This document shows positions 42,688 through 53,617 of a stretch of 54,468 bases of DNA, piece after piece. The stretch comes from Woeseiaceae bacterium (GTDB taxonomy: Bacteria > Pseudomonadota > Gammaproteobacteria > Steroidobacterales > Woeseiaceae). The stretch's first letter is position 1, and every line of letters begins with the position of its first letter. The stretch is from assembly GCA_013042375.1 (NCBI GenBank), contig JABDQH010000017.1, positions 1-54,468 on the forward strand, written 5' to 3'. The notes below the pieces were generated by a model. That model ran no database searches. It saw nothing but the letters and a program-made list of their open reading frames with translations, and had not been told where the DNA came from. The position numbers and the translations under genes are program-made.

Positions 42688-44247
42688 ATCGACGCCCGGT
42701 CCGTACTATTTCTCGCATCTGAAAACGGCGCCCTGCCCGGCGGCAAGGTGGGCGGCGTCGGCGACGTCATGCGAGATCTGCCGTTGGCCATCGCCAGGCA
42801 GGGCTGGCAGGTGACGATGGCGACGCCGTCGTATGGCTCGCTGCACCTCGATGGCGAGGCGTCCCGCTTGCGAGCGGTCGACGTGGCCTGGCGCGGCTCG
42901 ATCGAGACTGTCGAGGTATGGAGCGTCCCGGGTGACAACGACGGCGTTCGCAACCTCGCGTTCGATCACCCCCTGTTCGCGGCGGCCGGCGCAGGCCGGA
43001 TCTACGTCAGCGACGAAGACGCACGCCCGTTTGCGAGCGACGCCAACCGGTTGGCGTTGTTTTGCGCGGCGGCCGCCGAATGGGTGCGGCGCGAAGAGCG
43101 CAGGCCCGATGTAGTTCACCTGCACGACTGGCACGCGGCGCTGTACCTGTTATTCGCGCGCTTCGATCCGCGCTACGAGGCGCTCGACGCGATACCGACC
43201 GTGTTCACGATCCACAACCTGTCCTACCAGGGTACGCGGCCACTGAGCGGGGACGAATCCTCGCTCGCATCCTGGTTCCCGGATCTCGACGTGGACCTCG
43301 ACGCGGTCGCCGACCCGGTCCACGAGGACTGCATCAACCCGCTGGCCGTGGCTATCCGGCTCGCCGACAGGATCAGCACGGTCTCCGCCACCTATGCCGA
43401 CGAGATCTGCCGACCGAGCGATGCGGCGGCCGGCTTCATCGGCGGCGAAGGCCTCGAACAGCTGCTCGCCGGCGTGCGTGACGAGGGCCGCCTCGTCGGC
43501 ATCCTGAACGGCTGCGAATACGACCTGCCGCGGACGCGTCGGCACGGCTGGGCGCGCCTGCTCGACATGTTCGCGGCGCAGCTGCACGACTGGCAACAGC
43601 GCGACCCGGACAATGAGGCGCACGGGCTGGCGCTGCAACGCATCGAGCAACTGCCGAAGCGCAAGCCGCGCCATGTCGTGACGAGCATCGGCCGACTCGT
43701 CGCGCAGAAAGCAACCCTGCTGCTGCATGGCGACGACGCGGAGGGCTCACCACTCGAACGGCTGGCGGAGTCATTGGGGCGCTCGGCTGCTTTCGTCATC
43801 CTGGGCAGCGGCGAGAGACGCTTCGAGTCGCGCCTGCTCGCGATAGCCCGGAAGCATCCGAAACTGCTGTTCCTCAACGGCTATTCCGAGGTGCTCGCAG
43901 ATCCGTTGTATGCTTCGGGTGACCTGTTCCTGATGCCCTCGAGCTTCGAGCCCTGCGGCATCAGCCAGATGCTGGCGATGCGCAGCGGGCAACCCTGCGT
44001 CGTGCACGGTGTAGGCGGACTGCGCGACACCGTTAGACACGGCGTAACGGGCTTTGTCTTCGATGGCGACACGGCCGACGCACAGGCCGATGACTTCGTC
44101 GCGGCGACACGCGCGGCGCTCGCGCTGCGCGCCGGTTACGCGGATTCATGGAAGGCAATCCGTCGCCGCGCGAAAGCACAACGGTTCAGCTGGGAGCTGG
44201 CCGCTCAACGTACAATTGACGAACTCTACAGGCTCGACCATGAGTAA
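42688..44247 (+). CDS. glgA: Glycogen synthase, GT5, with no conventional start for its conserved N-terminus
   Basis: About 519 residues. The open frame upstream reads [19 protein letters not shown], the expected GT5 N-terminus with the ADP-glucose-binding K-x-G-G loop. The first ATG/GTG/TTG after the previous in-frame stop (42583) is GTG at 42748, which falls inside that loop and would remove the lysine. I therefore place the start at ATC 42688, 11 bases after the glgC stop, with AGGCAAG upstream. This start is inferred; a base error or CTG start is possible. Later motifs are [28 protein letters not shown] and [11 protein letters not shown]. It elongates alpha-1,4-glucan from ADP-glucose. 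glgB overlaps its last 8 bases. Confidence 0.85.
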   Translation: MDARSVLFLASENGALPGGKVGGVGDVMRDLPLAIARQGWQVTMATPSYGSLHLDGEASRLRAVDVAWRGSIETVEVWSVPGDNDGVRNLAFDHPLFAAAGAGRIYVSDEDARPFASDANRLALFCAAAAEWVRREERRPDVVHLHDWHAALYLLFARFDPRYEALDAIPTVFTIHNLSYQGTRPLSGDESSLASWFPDLDVDLDAVADPVHEDCINPLAVAIRLADRISTVSATYADEICRPSDAAAGFIGGEGLEQLLAGVRDEGRLVGILNGCEYDLPRTRRHGWARLLDMFAAQLHDWQQRDPDNEAHGLALQRIEQLPKRKPRHVVTSIGRLVAQKATLLLHGDDAEGSPLERLAESLGRSAAFVILGSGERRFESRLLAIARKHPKLLFLNGYSEVLADPLYASGDLFLMPSSFEPCGISQMLAMRSGQPCVVHGVGGLRDTVRHGVTGFVFDGDTADAQADDFVAATRAALALRAGYADSWKAIRRRAKAQRFSWELAAQRTIDELYRLDHE

Positions 44248-46399
44248 TGCTGAATCTTTGGAAGCGCTCGCCCGGGGCCGGCACAGTGACCCGTTTGCAC
44301 TGCTCGGCGTGCACAGCGACAACGGCACGCGCGTCGTGCGCACGCTGCAACCGGGTGCGCAGGCCGTGCAACTGGTCGACAATCACAGCAACGTACTTGC
44401 CGACCTGAAGCCCGGGAAATACGACGGCCTTTTCGCCGCGCCGATGCCGCCGCGACTGCGCACGTATCGGCTGCGCGTCACCTGGGCCGACGGCAATATC
44501 CAGGAGGTTGAGGACCCCTATCGTTTCCCGTCGACGCTCGGCGAGATCGATCTGTACCTGCTCGGCGAAGGCTCGGACCGCTACGTTTACCGCAAGCTCG
44601 GCGCACACCCGGTTACGCATCTTGGCGTCGACGGCACGCGCTTCGCCGTGTGGGCACCCAATGCGTCACGCGTCAGCGTCGTCGGCGACTTCAACAGCTG
44701 GGACGGCCGTCGCCATGTCATGCGCCTGCACCCGGGCAATGGCATCTGGGAGATCTTCATCCCGGGTGTCGCCAATGGGGCGTTGTACAAGTACGAGATT
44801 CTCGACGCCAAAGGCGACCTGTTGCCGCTCAAGGCCGATCCCTTCGGCACGCTGCACGAGCCGCCTCCCGGTAATTCCTCCGTCGTGTTTGCCAGCACCT
44901 ACCAGTGGCGTGACGGCGACTGGATGGCGCAGCGGCGGCCGGAGCCGAAGCTGGACGACCCGATCAGCATATATGAAGTGCATCCGGGCTCGTGGCGCCG
45001 CAAGGATGACGGCAGCTACCTCGGGTATCGCGACCTCGCGAACGAACTCGTGCCCTACGTCGCCGACATGGGCTTTACGCACATCGAGCTGATGCCCGTG
45101 ACCGAGCATCCGTTCGACGGCTCCTGGGGGTATCAGCCGATCGGCATGTTCGCGCCGACGCAGCGCTTCGGCGACCCCGACGACTTCCGTTATTTCATCG
45201 ACGCCTGCCACGCGGCCGGAATCACGGTCATCATCGATTGGGTACCCGCCCATTTCCCCGGCGATGAACACGGCTTGATGCGCTTCGACGGCACGGCGCT
45301 TTACGAGCACGCCGACCCGCGCAAAGGCGCTCATGCAGACTGGGGCACGCTGATATTCAACTACGGTCGGCGCGAGGTGCTGAACTACCTGATCGGCAAC
45401 GCCCTGTACTGGATCGAAGAATTCCACATCGACGGACTGCGCGTCGACGCGGTCGCGTCGATGCTGTATCTCGACTATTCCCGCGAGCATGGCGAGTGGG
45501 TTCCGAACGAGTTCGGCGGCAACGAGAATTTCGAGGCCGTCGAGTTCCTGAAGCGACTCAACACGGAAGTGCATGCGCACGGCGCCACGACGTATGCCGA
45601 GGAGTCCACGGCATGGCCCGGCGTATCGCGCCCCGTCGATCTCGGCGGGCTCGGTTTCACGTTCAAGTGGAACATGGGCTGGATGAACGACACGCTCCTC
45701 TATATGTCGGAGGACTCGGTGCACCGCCGCTATCATCATGACAAGATGACCTTCGGCCTCGTGTACGCGTTCAACGAGAACTTCATCCTGCCGCTCTCGC
45801 ACGACGAGGTCGTGCACGGCAAGCGCTCGATCATTGGACGCATGCCGGGCGACCGCTGGCAGCAGTTCGCCAACCTGCGTGCCTACTATGGTTTCATGTT
45901 TGCGCACCCGGGCAAGAAGCTGCTGTTCATGGGCGCCGAATTCGGACAGTGGCGCGAGTGGAATCACGACGAGTCGCTCGACTGGCACGTACTCTTCGGT
46001 GAAGAGCACGTCGGCCTGCAAAGTCTCGTGCGCGACCTCAATCGACTCTACCGGGCCACGCCGGCACTGCATGCCGTCGATTTCGACGGGGCCGGCTTCG
46101 AGTGGATCGACTGGGGCGACAGTGACAACAGCGTTTTCAGCTGGATTCGACGTGATCGCGAGGGTGGGTTCGTCGTGTGTATCGTCAACATGACCCCGGT
46201 CGTGCGCGAGGGCTACCGCATCGGCGTGCCCGAAGCCGGAACGTACGAGGCCCTGCTCAATACCGACGATGAAAAGTATTCAGGCGGCGGCACCGGGACG
46301 CGGCGGGTCGAGTCGCATGATTCTGAGCACAATGGGCGACCATGCTCCATCGACTTGACGCTGCCGCCGCTGGCGACGCTGGTACTGGCAAGGAAATAG
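44240..46399 (+). CDS. glgB: 1,4-alpha-glucan branching enzyme
   Basis: 719 residues, close to E. coli GlgB. It has an N1 domain (about 1-115), a CBM48 domain ([20 protein letters not shown], about 130-225) and a GH13 barrel with [22 protein letters not shown] (nucleophile Asp403), YAEEST (Glu454) and [10 protein letters not shown] (Asp521), then a C-terminal sheet. It cuts alpha-1,4 chains and rejoins them as alpha-1,6 branches in glycogen. The ATG at 44240 lies inside the end of glgA, giving coupled translation. Confidence 0.97.
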   Translation: MSNAESLEALARGRHSDPFALLGVHSDNGTRVVRTLQPGAQAVQLVDNHSNVLADLKPGKYDGLFAAPMPPRLRTYRLRVTWADGNIQEVEDPYRFPSTLGEIDLYLLGEGSDRYVYRKLGAHPVTHLGVDGTRFAVWAPNASRVSVVGDFNSWDGRRHVMRLHPGNGIWEIFIPGVANGALYKYEILDAKGDLLPLKADPFGTLHEPPPGNSSVVFASTYQWRDGDWMAQRRPEPKLDDPISIYEVHPGSWRRKDDGSYLGYRDLANELVPYVADMGFTHIELMPVTEHPFDGSWGYQPIGMFAPTQRFGDPDDFRYFIDACHAAGITVIIDWVPAHFPGDEHGLMRFDGTALYEHADPRKGAHADWGTLIFNYGRREVLNYLIGNALYWIEEFHIDGLRVDAVASMLYLDYSREHGEWVPNEFGGNENFEAVEFLKRLNTEVHAHGATTYAEESTAWPGVSRPVDLGGLGFTFKWNMGWMNDTLLYMSEDSVHRRYHHDKMTFGLVYAFNENFILPLSHDEVVHGKRSIIGRMPGDRWQQFANLRAYYGFMFAHPGKKLLFMGAEFGQWREWNHDESLDWHVLFGEEHVGLQSLVRDLNRLYRATPALHAVDFDGAGFEWIDWGDSDNSVFSWIRRDREGGFVVCIVNMTPVVREGYRIGVPEAGTYEALLNTDDEKYSGGGTGTRRVESHDSEHNGRPCSIDLTLPPLATLVLARK

Positions 46400-46414
46400 G
46401 GAATCGATCTACGT

Positions 46415-48910
46415 ATGTCTGCAGAACCCGAAAACACGAACGGCGACCGCGCACTGCTGCAAACCAAGGCACTGCCGATGACGGCCGATGCGATCCTCAG
46501 TGACTTCACGCACTACTTCGGGCGCCTGCTCGGCCGGCGCACGATCAGCGCCGATTCACCGTTCCTGTACCAGGCCGTGGTGTACGCGGCACGCGACCGT
46601 CTCATGGAACGGTGGGCCCAGACGCGCAATGCGGCCGAGACCGGCAATCATCGCCGCGTGGCCTACCTGTCGCTCGAGTTCCTGATGGGCCGCTTGCTGC
46701 GCAATGCCCTGCTCAATCTCGGTATCGAGGAAGAAACCGCAGCTGCGCTCGAGCGCCTCGGCATCGATCTCGAGGATGTGTGCGACCACGAGCGCGACAC
46801 CGGACTCGGCAACGGCGGCCTGGGTCGCCTTGCCGCCTGCTTCCTCGACAGCTGTGCGACGCTGTCGCTGCCGGTCATCGGCTACGGAATTCGCTACCAG
46901 TACGGCATGTTCCACCAGCGTATCGATAACGGCTACCAGATCGAGGAAGCCGACTCATGGCTGCGCGAGGGCTTCCCCTGGGAGATCGAGCGCATCGAGT
47001 ACATGCAAACGATTCACTTCGGCGGCCGCAGCGACTTGCAGGTCGACCAGCATGGCAAGACACGGCACGTCTGGGTCGACACGCACGACGTACTCGCGAT
47101 TCCCTACGACATCCCGGTACCGGGATTCGGCAATGACATCGTCAATACGCTGCGCCTGTGGTCGGCCGCGGCACGTGACGAGTTCGATCTCGAGGAATTC
47201 AACGCGGGCAGTTACGCCGACTCGGTCGCGTCCAAGAACGCCGCCGAGAACATCACAATGGTGCTCTACCCAAACGCAGAGACCGAGAACGGCCAGGAGC
47301 TGCGGCTTCGGCAGCAGTACTTTCTTGCCTCGGCCAGCCTGCAGGACCTGATCCGCAACTGGCGCAAGCGACACGGCGACGACTTCTCGCAGTTTGCCGA
47401 GAAGAACTGTTTTCAGCTCAACGACACGCACCCGGCCATCGCGGTTGCCGAACTCATGCGTTTGCTCACCGATGTGCATGGTCTCGACTGGGACGACGCC
47501 TGGGCCATCACGCGCAGGACGATGGCGTATACCAACCACACGCTGCTGCCCGAGGCCCTCGAGATGTGGTCGGTCGCCATGTTCCGGCGCCTGCTGCCGC
47601 GCCTGCTCGACATCATTCACGAGATTAACGTGCACTTCATCGCCGAGATCGGCCAGCGGTGGCCCGGCGACAACGAACGCATACGACGCATGTCGCTGAT
47701 CCAGGAGGGTTCGGACCCGATGATCCGCATGGCCTATCTTGCGATCGTCGGTAGTTTTTCGGTTAACGGCGTCGCCGAGCTGCACTCCCGCCTGTTGCGC
47801 GAGGGGCTGTTCCGTGATTTCGCCGAACTGTGGCCGGCGCGTTTCAACAACAAGACCAACGGCGTGACGCAGCGCCGCTGGCTGGCGGCGTGCAATCCGG
47901 GGCTGTCGAGCCTGATCAGCGAGACGATCGGCGACGGCTGGAAGACCGAGCTGACGGAACTCGCCGGGCTGGCGCCGCATGCCGACGATGCCGAATTCCA
48001 GGCGCGCTGGCGCGCCGCCAAGCGATCGAACAAGGAACGACTCGTGGCGGACCTCGCGAGCAAGACGGACCTCGCGATATCGCCCGACATGCTGTTCGAC
48101 GTGCAGGTCAAGCGCATTCACGAATACAAGCGACAGTTGCTCAACCTGCTGCACACGGTGCACCTGTATGGCCGTATCCGCCGCGGCGACGGCGACGGCT
48201 TCGTGCCGAGGCTCAAGCTTTTCGGCGGCAAGGCGGCGCCCGGCTATGTCATGGCCAAGTCGATCATCAAGTGCATCAACAATGTCGCACGGGTCATCAA
48301 CTCGGATCCCGCGGTGCGAGACCGCCTGCAGGTCGTGTTCTACCCCGACTACAACGTCTCGGCGATGGAGAAGATCTGTCCCGCGGCCGAGCTGTCCGAA
48401 CAGGTCTCGACAGCGGGCAAGGAAGCCTCGGGTACGGGCAACATGAAATTCATGATGAATGGCGCCGTGACGATCGGCACACTCGACGGCGCCAACGTCG
48501 AGATACGCGAAGCTGTCGGCGAGGATAACTTCTTCCTGTTCGGCAACACGGTCGAGCAAATCGAGGCGCTGCGCGCCAGCTACGATCCGCAGGCGATCAT
48601 CGACGGCGACGAGGACCTCACGCGCGTCATGGATCTGCTGCAAAGCGGGCAATTCAATCACTTCGAGCCGGGGATTTTCGACGCCGTCCTGCAGGCGATC
48701 CGCGAACCGGCGGATCCGTGGATGACAGCCGCTGACTTCCGCAGCTTTATCGATGCCCAGGCCGCCGCCGAAGATGCCTACAGAAACGAGGAGCGCTGGA
48801 CGCGCATGAGCATCCTCAACGCGGCATGCTCGGGTCGCTTCTCGACGGACCGCACGATGCGCGAGTATAACGATGACATCTGGCATCTCGAGCCGATAAG
48901 TCTCGCATGA
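46415..48910 (+). CDS. glgP: Glycogen/maltodextrin phosphorylase
   Basis: 831 residues, full length for the GT35 family. It opens with a helical region, then YLSLEFLMGRLLRNAL, GLGNGGLGRLAACFLDS, RFNNKTNGVTQRRWL, VQVKRIHEYKRQLLN, and the pyridoxal-phosphate lysine in ASGTGNMKFMMNG (Lys678). It releases glucose 1-phosphate from glycogen or maltodextrin ends using phosphate. It sits 15 bases after glgB in the synthesis operon and overlaps glgX by four bases, so synthesis and breakdown enzymes are made together. Confidence 0.97.
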   Translation: MSAEPENTNGDRALLQTKALPMTADAILSDFTHYFGRLLGRRTISADSPFLYQAVVYAARDRLMERWAQTRNAAETGNHRRVAYLSLEFLMGRLLRNALLNLGIEEETAAALERLGIDLEDVCDHERDTGLGNGGLGRLAACFLDSCATLSLPVIGYGIRYQYGMFHQRIDNGYQIEEADSWLREGFPWEIERIEYMQTIHFGGRSDLQVDQHGKTRHVWVDTHDVLAIPYDIPVPGFGNDIVNTLRLWSAAARDEFDLEEFNAGSYADSVASKNAAENITMVLYPNAETENGQELRLRQQYFLASASLQDLIRNWRKRHGDDFSQFAEKNCFQLNDTHPAIAVAELMRLLTDVHGLDWDDAWAITRRTMAYTNHTLLPEALEMWSVAMFRRLLPRLLDIIHEINVHFIAEIGQRWPGDNERIRRMSLIQEGSDPMIRMAYLAIVGSFSVNGVAELHSRLLREGLFRDFAELWPARFNNKTNGVTQRRWLAACNPGLSSLISETIGDGWKTELTELAGLAPHADDAEFQARWRAAKRSNKERLVADLASKTDLAISPDMLFDVQVKRIHEYKRQLLNLLHTVHLYGRIRRGDGDGFVPRLKLFGGKAAPGYVMAKSIIKCINNVARVINSDPAVRDRLQVVFYPDYNVSAMEKICPAAELSEQVSTAGKEASGTGNMKFMMNGAVTIGTLDGANVEIREAVGEDNFFLFGNTVEQIEALRASYDPQAIIDGDEDLTRVMDLLQSGQFNHFEPGIFDAVLQAIREPADPWMTAADFRSFIDAQAAAEDAYRNEERWTRMSILNAACSGRFSTDRTMREYNDDIWHLEPISLA

Positions 48911-50982
48911 TCAAACGCGAACGTCCCGAGGCGCTCGGCCCGACGCCCGACGGAGACGGCACTTCTTTCGCCGTCTACTCGGCAATTGCCCAGCGCGTCG
49001 AACTCTGCCTGTTCGACGATGCCGGCAAAGCGACCTATTGCTTCGACCTCGTGCGCGACGACGACTGCGTCTGGCATGGCTTTCTGGCGGGGTGCGAAGT
49101 GGGGCAACGCTATGGCTATCGCGTGCACGGCCCGTTCGACCCGGAGCGCGGACTGCGCTGCAACCCGTCCAAGCTGCTGATCGATCCTTACGCGCGGCGC
49201 CTTGCAGGCGAGCTCACCTGGGACGAGGCCGTGTTCGATTCCAACGACATCGACAGCGCTGGCCACGTACCGTTCAGTGTCGTTACCGAAGTTGGCAGAC
49301 TCGCCGAAGAACCCCGCCCGCGCATCCCGTGGAACGAGACCATCTTCTACGAGTGCAATGTACGCGGCTTTACAATGCGCCACCCGGCATTGGACGAGGC
49401 CCGGCGCGGAACGTTCGCGGGCCTGTCCAACCGCAAGGTCATCGACTACATCAAGGCGCTCGGCGTTACGTCAGTCGAACTCATGCCGGCCCACGCGTTC
49501 GTCGACGAGCATCACCTGTCCGAGCTGGGACTGCGCAACCTGTGGGGCTACAACTCGATCTCGTACTTCGCGCCCATGCCGCGCTACGCAAGCGGCGATG
49601 CCGACGTCGAACTACGCGATGCCGTGCGGGCGCTGCACGACGCCGGTCTCGAAGTGATACTCGACGTCGCCTACAACCATACCGGTGAAGGCGGAGGTAC
49701 GGGACCCACGATCTCGTTCCGCGGCATCGACAATCTTACCTACTACCGAACGGCACCTCTCGATCCCGGCAACTACGTGAACGACACCGGTTGCGGCAAT
49801 ACGATCAACGCGGACCACCCGCGCGTTCGAGAGCTCATCGTCGACAGCCTCGCCTACTACGCGACCTGCATGGGCTTCGACGGGTTTCGCTTCGACCTTG
49901 CCACCATACTCGGCCGCCGCAGCGACGGGTTCGTCAAAGGGCACCCGCTGCTGATCGAGATCAGCAACGACCCGCGTCTCGCCGACGTGAAACTCGTTGC
50001 CGAACCCTGGGATCCGGGTCCCGGCGGCTATCAGCTCGGCAACTTCCCGCCGCGCTGGGCCGAATGGAACGACCTGTATCGCGACGACGTGCGGCGGTTC
50101 TGGCGTGGCGACCACGGCAAGAGCGGCACACTCGCGCGGCGTCTGCACGGCTCGTCCGATGTCTTCGAGGCCGGTATGCGCGGCCCGGATTCCAGCGTGA
50201 ATCTCGTGGCCGCCCATGACGGATACACGTTGCGCGATGCGGTCAGCTACATCAACCGCCACAACGAGGCCAATGGCGAGGACAACCGCGACGGTCACTC
50301 GCACAACTTCAGCTGCAACCACGGTGTCGAAGGCGAAACCGACGACGAGGAGGTGAATCGGCACCGCCGCCGCCACCGCCTCAATCTGCTTGCAACGCTG
50401 TTCTTCTCGCAGGGCACGCCATTGCTGCTCGCCGGCGACGAGTTCGGAAACTCCCAGCAGGGCAATAACAATGCCTACGCGCAGGACAACGAGACGGGCT
50501 GGCTGGACTGGTCCGGACGCGAAGCAGATTCTCAGTTTGTCGCGCTGACAACAAAACTCATACGCCTGCGAAAAGAAACGCCCCTGCTGCGCCTGCCGGC
50601 ATACGTTCATGAAACGCTCGAGCTCGATGGCGACAGGATCAGGATCGACTGGATTAACCAGAAAGGCGACAGGAAGCAGGCGCCTGAATGGGCCGATAGC
50701 CGCGCATTCACAAAAATAATAACGCGCAGCGGTGCTGATGGCGATGAATCCGCGGTAGCGATTCTCGTCAATGCGCACGACCACTCCGCTCACATGCGCC
50801 TGTCGGAAATCGGCAAGAGGCATCAATGGCACGTCGCTTTTCGCAGCTCGAGCAAAAAGGTCGAGTTCGAAGACGAGATGACCTTACTCGTGCCCGGGCG
50901 GTCAATCGCGTTGCTTCTTACTGGCAGACCCTTAGACTGGACGGGTAGATTCATTCGTTTTCTCAAGGGGAAAAGGCAATGA
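48907..50982 (+). CDS. glgX: Glycogen debranching enzyme (isoamylase type)
   Basis: 691 residues. A CBM48-like N-terminal domain (about 10-110: [32 protein letters not shown]) precedes a GH13 barrel with [25 protein letters not shown] (Asp330), LVAEPWD (Glu366) and AAHDGYTL (Asp438), and a shortened C-terminal sheet. It hydrolyses alpha-1,6 branches left by GlgP. The ATG overlaps the glgP stop (ATGA), and its own TGA overlaps the hpd ATG. Confidence 0.96.
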   Translation: MIKRERPEALGPTPDGDGTSFAVYSAIAQRVELCLFDDAGKATYCFDLVRDDDCVWHGFLAGCEVGQRYGYRVHGPFDPERGLRCNPSKLLIDPYARRLAGELTWDEAVFDSNDIDSAGHVPFSVVTEVGRLAEEPRPRIPWNETIFYECNVRGFTMRHPALDEARRGTFAGLSNRKVIDYIKALGVTSVELMPAHAFVDEHHLSELGLRNLWGYNSISYFAPMPRYASGDADVELRDAVRALHDAGLEVILDVAYNHTGEGGGTGPTISFRGIDNLTYYRTAPLDPGNYVNDTGCGNTINADHPRVRELIVDSLAYYATCMGFDGFRFDLATILGRRSDGFVKGHPLLIEISNDPRLADVKLVAEPWDPGPGGYQLGNFPPRWAEWNDLYRDDVRRFWRGDHGKSGTLARRLHGSSDVFEAGMRGPDSSVNLVAAHDGYTLRDAVSYINRHNEANGEDNRDGHSHNFSCNHGVEGETDDEEVNRHRRRHRLNLLATLFFSQGTPLLLAGDEFGNSQQGNNNAYAQDNETGWLDWSGREADSQFVALTTKLIRLRKETPLLRLPAYVHETLELDGDRIRIDWINQKGDRKQAPEWADSRAFTKIITRSGADGDESAVAILVNAHDHSAHMRLSEIGKRHQWHVAFRSSSKKVEFEDEMTLLVPGRSIALLLTGRPLDWTGRFIRFLKGKRQ

Positions 50983-52052
50983 CAGACCTTTTCGAGAATC
51001 CCATGGGCCTCGACGGCTTCGAATTCGTCGAGTTCGCGGCACCCGACCCCACGGTGCTGGAGGACGCGTTCGCGCTGCTCGGATTTACCAGGGTCGCGAA
51101 GCATCGCTCCAAGGACGTAACGCTGTGGCGCCAGGGCGGCATCAACTTTGTCATCAACAACGAGCCGAAGAGCCGCGCCTGGTACTTCGCGCGCGAACAC
51201 GGGCCATGCGCCTGCGGCATGGCGTTTCGCGTGCGCGACGCCCATTTCGCGTACCACCGCGCGCTCGAGCAGGGCGCCGAGCCCGTCGAAATCCCGACCG
51301 GCCCGATGGAGCTGCGGCTGCCCGCCATCAAGGGCATCGGCGGCGCTACCATCTATCTCATCGACCGCTTCGAGGATGGCTCGTCGATCTACGACATCGA
51401 CTTCAATTTCATCGACGGGGTCGACCGGCATCCCGGAGGCTGCGGATTCACGGTCATCGACCACCTGACGCACAACGTCTACCGCGGCCGCATGGAATAC
51501 TGGGCCAGCTACTACGAGGAGCTGTTCAACTTCCGCGAGATCCGCTACTTCGACATCAAGGGCAAGCACACGGGCCTGCTGTCCAAGGCCATGACGGCGC
51601 CCGACGGCAAGATTCGTATTCCGCTCAACGAGGAGGCCTCGAAGGGCACGGGACAGATCGAGGAATACCTGATGGAGTTCAACGGCGAGGGCATCCAGCA
51701 CATCGCATTCGCGTGCGACGACCTGTATGCCTGCTGGGATGCGCTCAAGCAGCGCGGCATCGAGTTCATGACCCCTCCGCCGGCCACCTACTACGAGATG
51801 CTCGATGAGCGCCTGCCCGGCCACGGCGAACCCGTTGGCGAGATGCAGTCGCGCGGCATCCTGCTCGATGGCTCGACCGAGGGTGACGAGCCGCGCTTGT
51901 TGCTGCAGATCTTCTCGGCCAACATGATCGGGCCGACCTTTTTCGAATTCATCCAGCGCAAGGAAGACGAAGGCTTCGGCGAGGGCAATTTCAAGGCGTT
52001 GTTCGAGTCGATCGAGCGCGACCAGGTGGCGCGCGGCGTCGTCGGCACCTGA
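50979..52052 (+). CDS. hpd: 4-hydroxyphenylpyruvate dioxygenase
   Basis: 357 residues with two vicinal-oxygen-chelate halves. The iron ligands are visible: His162 in [10 protein letters not shown], His241 in [10 protein letters not shown] and Glu323 in FFEFIQRK. It converts 4-hydroxyphenylpyruvate, from tyrosine, to homogentisate. The length matches bacterial HPPD. It is preceded by AAGGGGAAAAGG and overlaps the glgX stop by four bases. It is the first gene of a tyrosine-catabolism run with the VOC protein, fumarylacetoacetase-like protein and MaiA. Confidence 0.96.
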   Translation: MTDLFENPMGLDGFEFVEFAAPDPTVLEDAFALLGFTRVAKHRSKDVTLWRQGGINFVINNEPKSRAWYFAREHGPCACGMAFRVRDAHFAYHRALEQGAEPVEIPTGPMELRLPAIKGIGGATIYLIDRFEDGSSIYDIDFNFIDGVDRHPGGCGFTVIDHLTHNVYRGRMEYWASYYEELFNFREIRYFDIKGKHTGLLSKAMTAPDGKIRIPLNEEASKGTGQIEEYLMEFNGEGIQHIAFACDDLYACWDALKQRGIEFMTPPPATYYEMLDERLPGHGEPVGEMQSRGILLDGSTEGDEPRLLLQIFSANMIGPTFFEFIQRKEDEGFGEGNFKALFESIERDQVARGVVGT

Positions 52053-52063
52053 GGACTTAGATC

Positions 52064-52606
52064 ATGCAGCTCAAGCGCATCCATCACGTGGCGTACCGTT
52101 GCCGGGACGCGAAGGAAACCGTCGACTTTTACCAGCGCGTGCTCAACATGGAATTCACGGTGGCGTTCGCCGAAGATCGCGTGCCGTCAACCAAGGAACC
52201 GGATCCGTACATGCACGTGTTCCTCGACTGCGGCATGGGTAACGTGATCGCGTTCTTCGAACTGCCGACGCAGCCCGACATGGACCGCGACCGCAATACG
52301 CCCGCCTGGGTGCAACACATCGCCTTCGAGGTCGAGGACTATGACGCCCTGCTCGCCGCGAAAGCGCGCGTCGAGGCCCAAGGACTCGACGTCATCGGCC
52401 CGACCAACCACGGTATCTTCCAGTCGATCTACTTCTTCGACCCGAGCGGCCACCGGCTCGAGCTCGTGGCGAACACGTGCACGCAGGAGCAGATCGACGA
52501 GCTCAAGCGCGTTGCGCCTGACATGCTCGAGGAATGGAGCCGGACGAAGAAGGCCCCACGCCACGCCGCATGGCTGCACGAACTCGAATTCACAGGTAGC
52601 GAATAA
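52064..52606 (+). CDS. VOC (glyoxalase-fold) family protein
   Basis: 180 residues. It opens LKRIHHVAYRCRDAKETVDFY, then GMGNVIAFFELP, WVQHIAFEVEDYDAL and FDPSGHRLELVAN, with metal-ligand positions His8, Glu near 66, His near 86 and Glu near 129. This is a single-chain glyoxalase/dioxygenase fold. It lies 11 bases after hpd and overlaps the next gene by one base, so it very likely has a role in aromatic or tyrosine breakdown. The exact reaction is unknown. A C-terminal helical tail (about 135-180) is an unusual addition. Confidence 0.85.
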   Translation: MQLKRIHHVAYRCRDAKETVDFYQRVLNMEFTVAFAEDRVPSTKEPDPYMHVFLDCGMGNVIAFFELPTQPDMDRDRNTPAWVQHIAFEVEDYDALLAAKARVEAQGLDVIGPTNHGIFQSIYFFDPSGHRLELVANTCTQEQIDELKRVAPDMLEEWSRTKKAPRHAAWLHELEFTGSE

Positions 52607-53616
52607 TGAAACTTGCGTCCCTGAAGGACGGCCGTGACGGCCGCCTCGTCGTCGTATCGACGGATCTCAAAAGATGCATGGATGTGGGAGGGCTTGCAGG
52701 TCCTGACACCCTGCAGGCCGCACTCGACGACTGGTCCGAGGCCCGCCCTGCCCTCGAGGAAATAGCCGAGCGCGTCAATGCCGGCAGAGGCGAGCCGTTC
52801 AACCAGGCCGCCTGCGCCTCGCCGCTGCCGCGCGCCTACCAGTGGGCCGACGGCTCCGCCTACGTGAATCACGTCGAGCTGGTGCGCAAGGCGCGCGGCG
52901 CCGAGATGCCCGAGACCTTCTGGACCGACCCGCTCATGTATCAGGGCGGCTCGGATTCGTTTCTCGGGCCGCGCGACAACATCCGCATGGCGGACGAGGC
53001 CTGGGGCATCGACTTCGAGGCCGAGATCGTCATCGTCACCGACGACGTGCCGATGGGCGTCTCCGCCGAGGACGCGCTCGGCCACATCCGGCTCGTCATG
53101 CTCGTCAACGACGTATCGCTCAGGAACCTGATCCCGGGCGAGCTCGCCAAGGGCTTCGGTTTCTTCCAGTCGAAGCCCTCGAGCGCGTTTTCGCCCGTTG
53201 CAGTGACGCCCGACGAGCTCGCCAATGCCTGGCGCGACGGCAAGCTGCACCTGCCGCTGCTGTCCTCTTTGAACGGCGAGCCTTTTGGCAAGCCCGACGC
53301 CGGCGTCGACATGACCTTTCATTTCGGCCAGCTCATCGCGCACGCCGCGAAGACCCGGCCGCTCGGCGCAGGCACGTTGATCGGCTCGGGCACGATTTCG
53401 AACAAGCTGGACGGCGGTCCGGGCAAGCCGATCGCCGCGGGCGGCGTCGGTTACTCGTGCATCGCGGAGATCCGCACGATCGAGACCATCACTGACGGCA
53501 AGCCGTCGACGTCGTTCATGCGCTTCGGCGATCGTATTCGCATCGAGATGAATGACGCCAACGGCGACTCGATATTCGGTACGATCGACCAGGTCGTGGA
53601 GAAATACGAAGGCTGA
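52606..53616 (+). CDS. Fumarylacetoacetate hydrolase family protein
   Basis: 336 residues. The FAH metal site is visible as GIDFEAEIVIVTDDVP (paired glutamates and a downstream aspartate), with KPSSAFSPVAVTPDEL, and GAGTLIGSGTISN near the C-terminus. In context it should be fumarylacetoacetase, cleaving fumarylacetoacetate to fumarate and acetoacetate, the last step of tyrosine breakdown. The start overlaps the VOC stop (TAATG). Confidence 0.92.
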   Translation: MKLASLKDGRDGRLVVVSTDLKRCMDVGGLAGPDTLQAALDDWSEARPALEEIAERVNAGRGEPFNQAACASPLPRAYQWADGSAYVNHVELVRKARGAEMPETFWTDPLMYQGGSDSFLGPRDNIRMADEAWGIDFEAEIVIVTDDVPMGVSAEDALGHIRLVMLVNDVSLRNLIPGELAKGFGFFQSKPSSAFSPVAVTPDELANAWRDGKLHLPLLSSLNGEPFGKPDAGVDMTFHFGQLIAHAAKTRPLGAGTLIGSGTISNKLDGGPGKPIAAGGVGYSCIAEIRTIETITDGKPSTSFMRFGDRIRIEMNDANGDSIFGTIDQVVEKYEG

Positions 53617-53617
53617 A

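Noticed and set aside
53552..53617. Longer N-terminus for maleylacetoacetate isomerase
   Set aside because: It would overlap the fumarylacetoacetase gene. The GST fold begins at the GTG at 53618.
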